Below, one piece after another: positions 36,323 through 39,468 of a DNA stretch of 39,468 nt (the first letter of the stretch is position 1; the number at the start of each line of letters is the position of its first letter). The notes beneath the pieces are model-generated. The model made no database searches. It was not told where the DNA came from and saw nothing but the letters and a program-made list of their open reading frames with translations. The position numbers and the translations under genes were made by a program. The stretch is from positions 1 through 39,468 of the IMG/VR virus record IMGVR_UViG_3300023242_000740; one strand, given 5' to 3'. This stretch comes from a virus.

Positions 36323-36980
36323 AGGCAAGGCACTACTATATGCGCGAGTCTCTACCGCGATGCAAGTTAGTGATGGTATATCGCTAGATGTACAAGAAAG
36401 GCAGCTAATAAACGCTGCTGAGTTTCACGGCTTTGCAGAGTGGGAAGTTATTCGCGAAGAAGGCAAGTCGGGTAAGAGCGTAAAAGGACGCCCCGTTCTG
36501 CAATCTGCGTTGAAACGCCTTGAGGCCAAAGAAGTAGACGCCCTTATTGTTACAAGAATAGACAGACTGGCTAGGAGTACAACTGACTTTCTTGAGATAG
36601 TGGACAAGGCCGCCAAGCAAGGGTGGCGACTAATAATGCTAGACCTAAACCTAGATACTTCTACGTATCAAGGAAGATTTGTAACAACCGTGATGAGTGC
36701 CCTCGCCGAGATGGAGCGTGGCATCATTGCCTCCCGTCAGAAAGATGTGCACAAGGATAGACGAGAGCGTGGCATTGTTTGGGGAAAGGACATGGGCCCA
36801 ATAAATAAAACTCCGCAAGTCATAAAAGATCGAATTTCTGCGGAAAGAAGTGCTGGACGGTCCTATCGTGAGATAGCTAACGGATTAAATCAGGAAAAAA
36901 TAGCTACCCAGAATGGTAAAATATGGTACGCTACAACAGTAAAGAACATTTTAGATGGGATGTCACCTAGTGAAGCGTAA
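36315..36980 (+). CDS. Short serine recombinase (resolvase/invertase type)
   Basis: 221 aa. The catalytic domain has YARVSTAMQ with nucleophile Ser13 and Arg11, VIREEGKSGKSVKGRP, and VTRIDRLARST (80-89). The long helix MSALAEMERGIIASRQ follows. The tail (GRSYREIANGLNQEKI, then ATQNGKIWYATTVKNIL) resembles the start of the 'recombinase' DNA-binding domain of large serine recombinases. It is far shorter than phage serine integrases (usually over 450 aa), so it is a resolvase/invertase-like enzyme or a reduced derivative. No att or inversion site is recognisable. It might resolve genome multimers or invert DNA. Confidence 0.88.
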   Translation: MSEGKALLYARVSTAMQVSDGISLDVQERQLINAAEFHGFAEWEVIREEGKSGKSVKGRPVLQSALKRLEAKEVDALIVTRIDRLARSTTDFLEIVDKAAKQGWRLIMLDLNLDTSTYQGRFVTTVMSALAEMERGIIASRQKDVHKDRRERGIVWGKDMGPINKTPQVIKDRISAERSAGRSYREIANGLNQEKIATQNGKIWYATTVKNILDGMSPSEA

Positions 36981-37698
36981 GAGAAAATCAATAATAAAAT
37001 TCACCTCAGCGGACAGCTTTGCAGAGCAAAGTGCAGCATTCCCTTTGCCGGCAAAGAGATCTGTCCCAGATTGGTATAGAAAGATGCCATTACATTTTGG
37101 CGGTGAAGGCTATAAGTGGATGGGAGAAAGGGGGAATAACGGAACTTTTAAGGCCTGCATCCCCATGTTTGATGCCCTAACTTCAGGATATGTTATACCT
37201 ACCCCTATTGACTTACTTGTTGAGCAAGATTATTCGGGAACCCCAAAATTTGTTTGGAGAGTGGCTGGCGATAGTGGCATGATTAGTACTCATGATCCTG
37301 GTCAAATACCAGAGGACATGGTCCCTGAGGAGTATGACAAAATGGCTTTCAAGTTCGCTAATCAATGGATGGTATCAACGCCTCCTGGATACTCGCTGCT
37401 GTTTACTCATCCACTAAACAGGGGTGACCTGCCATTCTATAGTTTGACTGGTATTGTTGACACTGACAAATACACCGCTCCAGTTAACTTTCCATTTTTT
37501 ATCAAAAAAGGCTTTACGGGAATGATACCAGCTGGCACTCCCATGATCCAACTCATTCCTATTAAGAGAGAACCATGGGCAATGGAGCTAGATAAAAAGT
37601 TTGATGCTGATGCCGTTACAGTAGCTAATGGACCTCTTTACTCAAAGATGTGGAGAGGTTATAGAGACTTCTTCTGGGATAAGAAAGAGTATGAGTAG
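36955..37698 (+). CDS. DUF6065-like protein, copy 1
   Basis: 247 aa from the ATG at 36955; a GTG at 36970 (start MKRKRKSII) is also plausible. Conserved blocks shared with copy 2 are VPDWYRKMP (37-45), PPGYSLLFTHPLNRGDLPFY, LTGIVDTD and GMIPAGTPMIQLIPIKREPW. The last blocks resemble DUF6065, a family of unknown function that I associate with halogenase-like neighbours. The beta-rich pattern with a GxIPAGTP turn suggests a jelly-roll fold. It overlaps the recombinase by 26 nt and abuts the DUF7246-like gene. It is likely part of one functional cassette with the halogenase at the window end. Confidence 0.65.
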   Translation: MGCHLVKRKRKSIIKFTSADSFAEQSAAFPLPAKRSVPDWYRKMPLHFGGEGYKWMGERGNNGTFKACIPMFDALTSGYVIPTPIDLLVEQDYSGTPKFVWRVAGDSGMISTHDPGQIPEDMVPEEYDKMAFKFANQWMVSTPPGYSLLFTHPLNRGDLPFYSLTGIVDTDKYTAPVNFPFFIKKGFTGMIPAGTPMIQLIPIKREPWAMELDKKFDADAVTVANGPLYSKMWRGYRDFFWDKKEYE

Positions 37699-38049
37699 AT
37701 GCCTAAAAAGAAAAAAGTAAACGCACCTATTGAAACTGCTCCAGCTCCAAATAAAGACTGGGAATACGTAACGGAGTTGCGAATAAATGGTAGGAATGTT
37801 GTTGCTGGGACTGAGCTAAAAATAAAAGGTCATCGAGGCAGGTTTAGATTTGTAAAGCTTGTGCGTAATGGAGAAGTGGAATGGATTGATGTTTGGGGAG
37901 GTCCAAAGAAGTTTGAATCTATGAGAAGCTTTAGACTAGAGCAGGTTCAAAGAATTCATTACAAGAATCAAACCGTGGGTAATTTAGCTGAAGAATATAA
38001 AGCTAAAAAAGCGATCTTAAAAGCAGAAGAAGGAAGTAACGATGTTTAA
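37699..38049 (+). CDS. DUF7246-like small protein
   Basis: 116 aa, ATG directly after the previous stop. A basic N-terminus (MPKKKKVNAP) precedes a beta-rich domain: VVAGTELKIKGHRGRFRFVK, EWIDVWGGPK, then SMRSFRLEQVQRIHY. This GTELxIxGxRGRFRF...W...GG...RSFR pattern is what I know as DUF7246, found in actinophages with no known role. It has an SH3-like look and could bind nucleic acid or protein. It lies between the two DUF6065-like paralogs and overlaps the second by 8 nt. Confidence 0.65.
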   Translation: MPKKKKVNAPIETAPAPNKDWEYVTELRINGRNVVAGTELKIKGHRGRFRFVKLVRNGEVEWIDVWGGPKKFESMRSFRLEQVQRIHYKNQTVGNLAEEYKAKKAILKAEEGSNDV

Positions 38050-38794
38050 ATTCTCTAAAAATAAGAAAACCCGTCCGGGTGAAAAATTAATTGAGTTTGG
38101 TAAGACTAGTCCCTTTATACCCAGCCCAGTGCCTGCGAGAAGTACAATACCTGATTGGTACAAAAAGGCACCTAGATTTTTGAATGGAGATACCGAAATT
38201 AAGGTAGGTTCTGCCACCTCCGCTGGTAACTTAGGTGTAAAGTACTGCGTACCATACTTAGATGCGCTAAGTTCTGGCTACACTGCAAAACTTTGGGCTG
38301 ATATTCAGGTCAAACAAGGGCCTAAGGGGCCCATCTTTAACTGGTCGGTTGATCCAAAGATAATCGAAGGCCGAACAGTAGAGGGTTTTGAAACCTTGCC
38401 TGTACCTATCGGTCACTCTGAAGAACAGTTTATATGGATACAGCCCTTCTCTGTAAGGCTCCCTAGGGGGTATAGTGCAATCTTCACACACCCATTTAAT
38501 AGGTTCGATCTCCCGTTCACTACGTTGACTGGAATAATGGATTGTGATGACGTAATGCCAGAAGGTAATTTTCCATTCTATTTGCAAGAAGGTTGGGAAG
38601 GTATAATACCAGCAGGCACCCCTTTCTTTCAGATAATTCCATTTAAGAGAGAAAAATGGGTGGCTATAGACAATCACGCCGTCTGGGAGGCGGCTCAGAA
38701 AAGACTTTGGGACTCTGCCGCTGTTGTTGCGGGATTCTACAAGCGTAAGCTTTGGTCAAGAAAAGAGTACAGAACAGATTATGACAGCAAATAA
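38042..38794 (+). CDS. DUF6065-like protein, copy 2
   Basis: 250 aa, RBS AAGGAAG. It shares with copy 1 IPDWYKKAP, YCVPYLDALSSGYT (copy 1: ACIPMFDALTSGYV), PRGYSAIFTHPFNRFDLPFT, LTGIMDCDD, NFPFYLQEGWEGIIPAGTPF and FKREKWVA. The copies differ in the middle and C-terminus, so the duplication is old or has diverged for different partners. Its last 14 nt overlap the halogenase start. Role unknown; a substrate-binding or scaffold function for the halogenase is inference only. Confidence 0.65.
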   Translation: MFKFSKNKKTRPGEKLIEFGKTSPFIPSPVPARSTIPDWYKKAPRFLNGDTEIKVGSATSAGNLGVKYCVPYLDALSSGYTAKLWADIQVKQGPKGPIFNWSVDPKIIEGRTVEGFETLPVPIGHSEEQFIWIQPFSVRLPRGYSAIFTHPFNRFDLPFTTLTGIMDCDDVMPEGNFPFYLQEGWEGIIPAGTPFFQIIPFKREKWVAIDNHAVWEAAQKRLWDSAAVVAGFYKRKLWSRKEYRTDYDSK

Positions 38795-39468
38795 ACGCTC
38801 AGTTGAGAACTACGTAATTCTTGGTGGTGGAACAGCTGGGTTGCTAACAGCGCTATACGTAAGGCAAGTGCTCCCTACTAAAAACGTGATCATCGTAAAA
38901 TCAGATGAGATAGGAGTAATCGGTGCTGGTGAGGGCACCACTCCTATATTTATTGATCTCTTGGATTTTCTTAATATACCCGTATCCCGATTAGTCCAAA
39001 AAACTGGCGCTACTCTAAAAAATGGTATTAACTTCAAGGGCTGGTCTAAAGACCTCCCGGAGGAAAATTACTTACATCCCTTTAATGCAGATTTCGGTGC
39101 TGGAATATCTAGCTTAGAATCATACGAACACATTAATGGAGTTCACCCAGGGTTTCTTGTAGCTCGTGATGCGGGGGATTCTCTAAGTGCCGCAGACTTA
39201 ACTAGCATGTTGGTAGAAGGTCATCAAATCGCGGCGATTGACGAAGGTATCGTTATACAAAATGCAGATCCAATCAACAATTACACTCATATGGTGCAGT
39301 TTGCACTCCACTTTGATGCTATTGCTCTAAGTAAGGAACTGCTAGCAATTGCAAAATCACGCAAAATAAAAGTAGTTGAGGGAATTGTCTCAAGTTACGA
39401 AAGAGATGACTCTGGAGATGTTAAGAAACTAATTTTAGAAGACTCTACTGAGGTCGAATCAGATTTCA
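38781..39468 (+). CDS. Flavin-dependent (tryptophan-type) halogenase, N-terminal part
   Basis: 229 codons are visible; the gene continues beyond the window. ATG at 38781 lies within the end of the preceding gene. The FAD-binding Rossmann motif is ILGGGTAG (13-20), then GAGEGTTP (48-55). Lys80 in GATLKNGINF sits at the catalytic Lys79 position of PrnA. HFDAIALSKELLAIAKSRKI and VEGIVSSYERDDSGDV fit the next part of the fold. Such enzymes use FADH2, O2 and halide to make a bound hypohalous species that halogenates indoles or similar rings. A cyanophage member, VirX1, is known to iodinate many substrates. The WxWxIP motif would lie beyond the window, so activity cannot be judged. Confidence 0.88.
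   Translation, partial: MTANKRSVENYVILGGGTAGLLTALYVRQVLPTKNVIIVKSDEIGVIGAGEGTTPIFIDLLDFLNIPVSRLVQKTGATLKNGINFKGWSKDLPEENYLHPFNADFGAGISSLESYEHINGVHPGFLVARDAGDSLSAADLTSMLVEGHQIAAIDEGIVIQNADPINNYTHMVQFALHFDAIALSKELLAIAKSRKIKVVEGIVSSYERDDSGDVKKLILEDSTEVESDF

Noticed and set aside
36315-36980. Phage serine integrase with an adjacent attachment site
   Set aside because: The protein is less than half the usual integrase length and I could not recognise an att core nearby.
38267-38677. Minus-strand ORF of 136 codons inside the second DUF6065-like gene
   Set aside because: The plus-strand frame has a clear paralog, whereas this frame has no family features or ribosome site.

Overview
The window looks like part of a large tailed-phage genome whose host is probably an actinobacterium. 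Actinobacterial signs are a WhiB-type regulator, DUF3039- and DUF7455-like zinc proteins, a class Ib nrdHIEF cluster of actinobacterial type, a PIN-PhoH protein and at least one promoter that fits leaderless transcription. Phage signs are about 26 kb of virion fibre genes, tight packing with 1-30 nt overlaps, and many tiny Cys-rich ORFs. Base composition is moderate, so a low-GC aquatic actinobacterium is a reasonable host guess. Several fibre modules resemble those I know from marine cyanophages. Host and habitat are inference.

Layout. (1) 1-111: end of a rightward zinc-finger-like ORF; the leftward operon's putative terminator lies antisense inside it. (2) 128-27695, all leftward: a long late operon. 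Read in its own direction it encodes a small virion protein, a short collagen-like protein, a giant collagen-like fibre, two large proteins carrying ALK/LTK-type glycine-rich domains, more collagen-like fibres, a subtilisin-like protease, a fibronectin-III protein, and finally a small HTH protein, a metallophosphoesterase and a glycosyltransferase with TPR-like repeats. (3) 27696-27788: a compact divergent promoter region. (4) 27789-39468, all rightward: DUF3039 protein, nrdH-nrdI-nrdE-nrdF, a 14-residue Cys-rich ORF, a terminator, FmdB-like zinc ribbon, WhiB, small membrane protein, a promoter/terminator composite, PIN-PhoH, two further Cys-rich mini-ORFs, an operator-like region, a Cys-containing phage protein, a DUF7455-like protein, a small membrane protein, a short serine recombinase, and a terminal cassette of two DUF6065-like paralogs around a DUF7246-like gene, ending in a truncated flavin-dependent (tryptophan-type) halogenase.

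How the parts fit. The leftward block builds a modular host-recognition apparatus: triple-helical Gly-Pro-Thr rods separate small beta modules (19 copies of one type, CBM5/12-like, cupredoxin-like and lectin-like). A protease and a glycosyltransferase in the same operon could process or decorate it. The rightward block supplies deoxynucleotides (NrdHIEF), host-interacting regulation (WhiB, small zinc proteins), RNA metabolism (PIN-PhoH) and a possible halogenation function. The least described parts are the halogenase/DUF6065-like cassette, the glycine-rich domains, the nested cupredoxin insertions, and the promoter built into a terminator-like hairpin.
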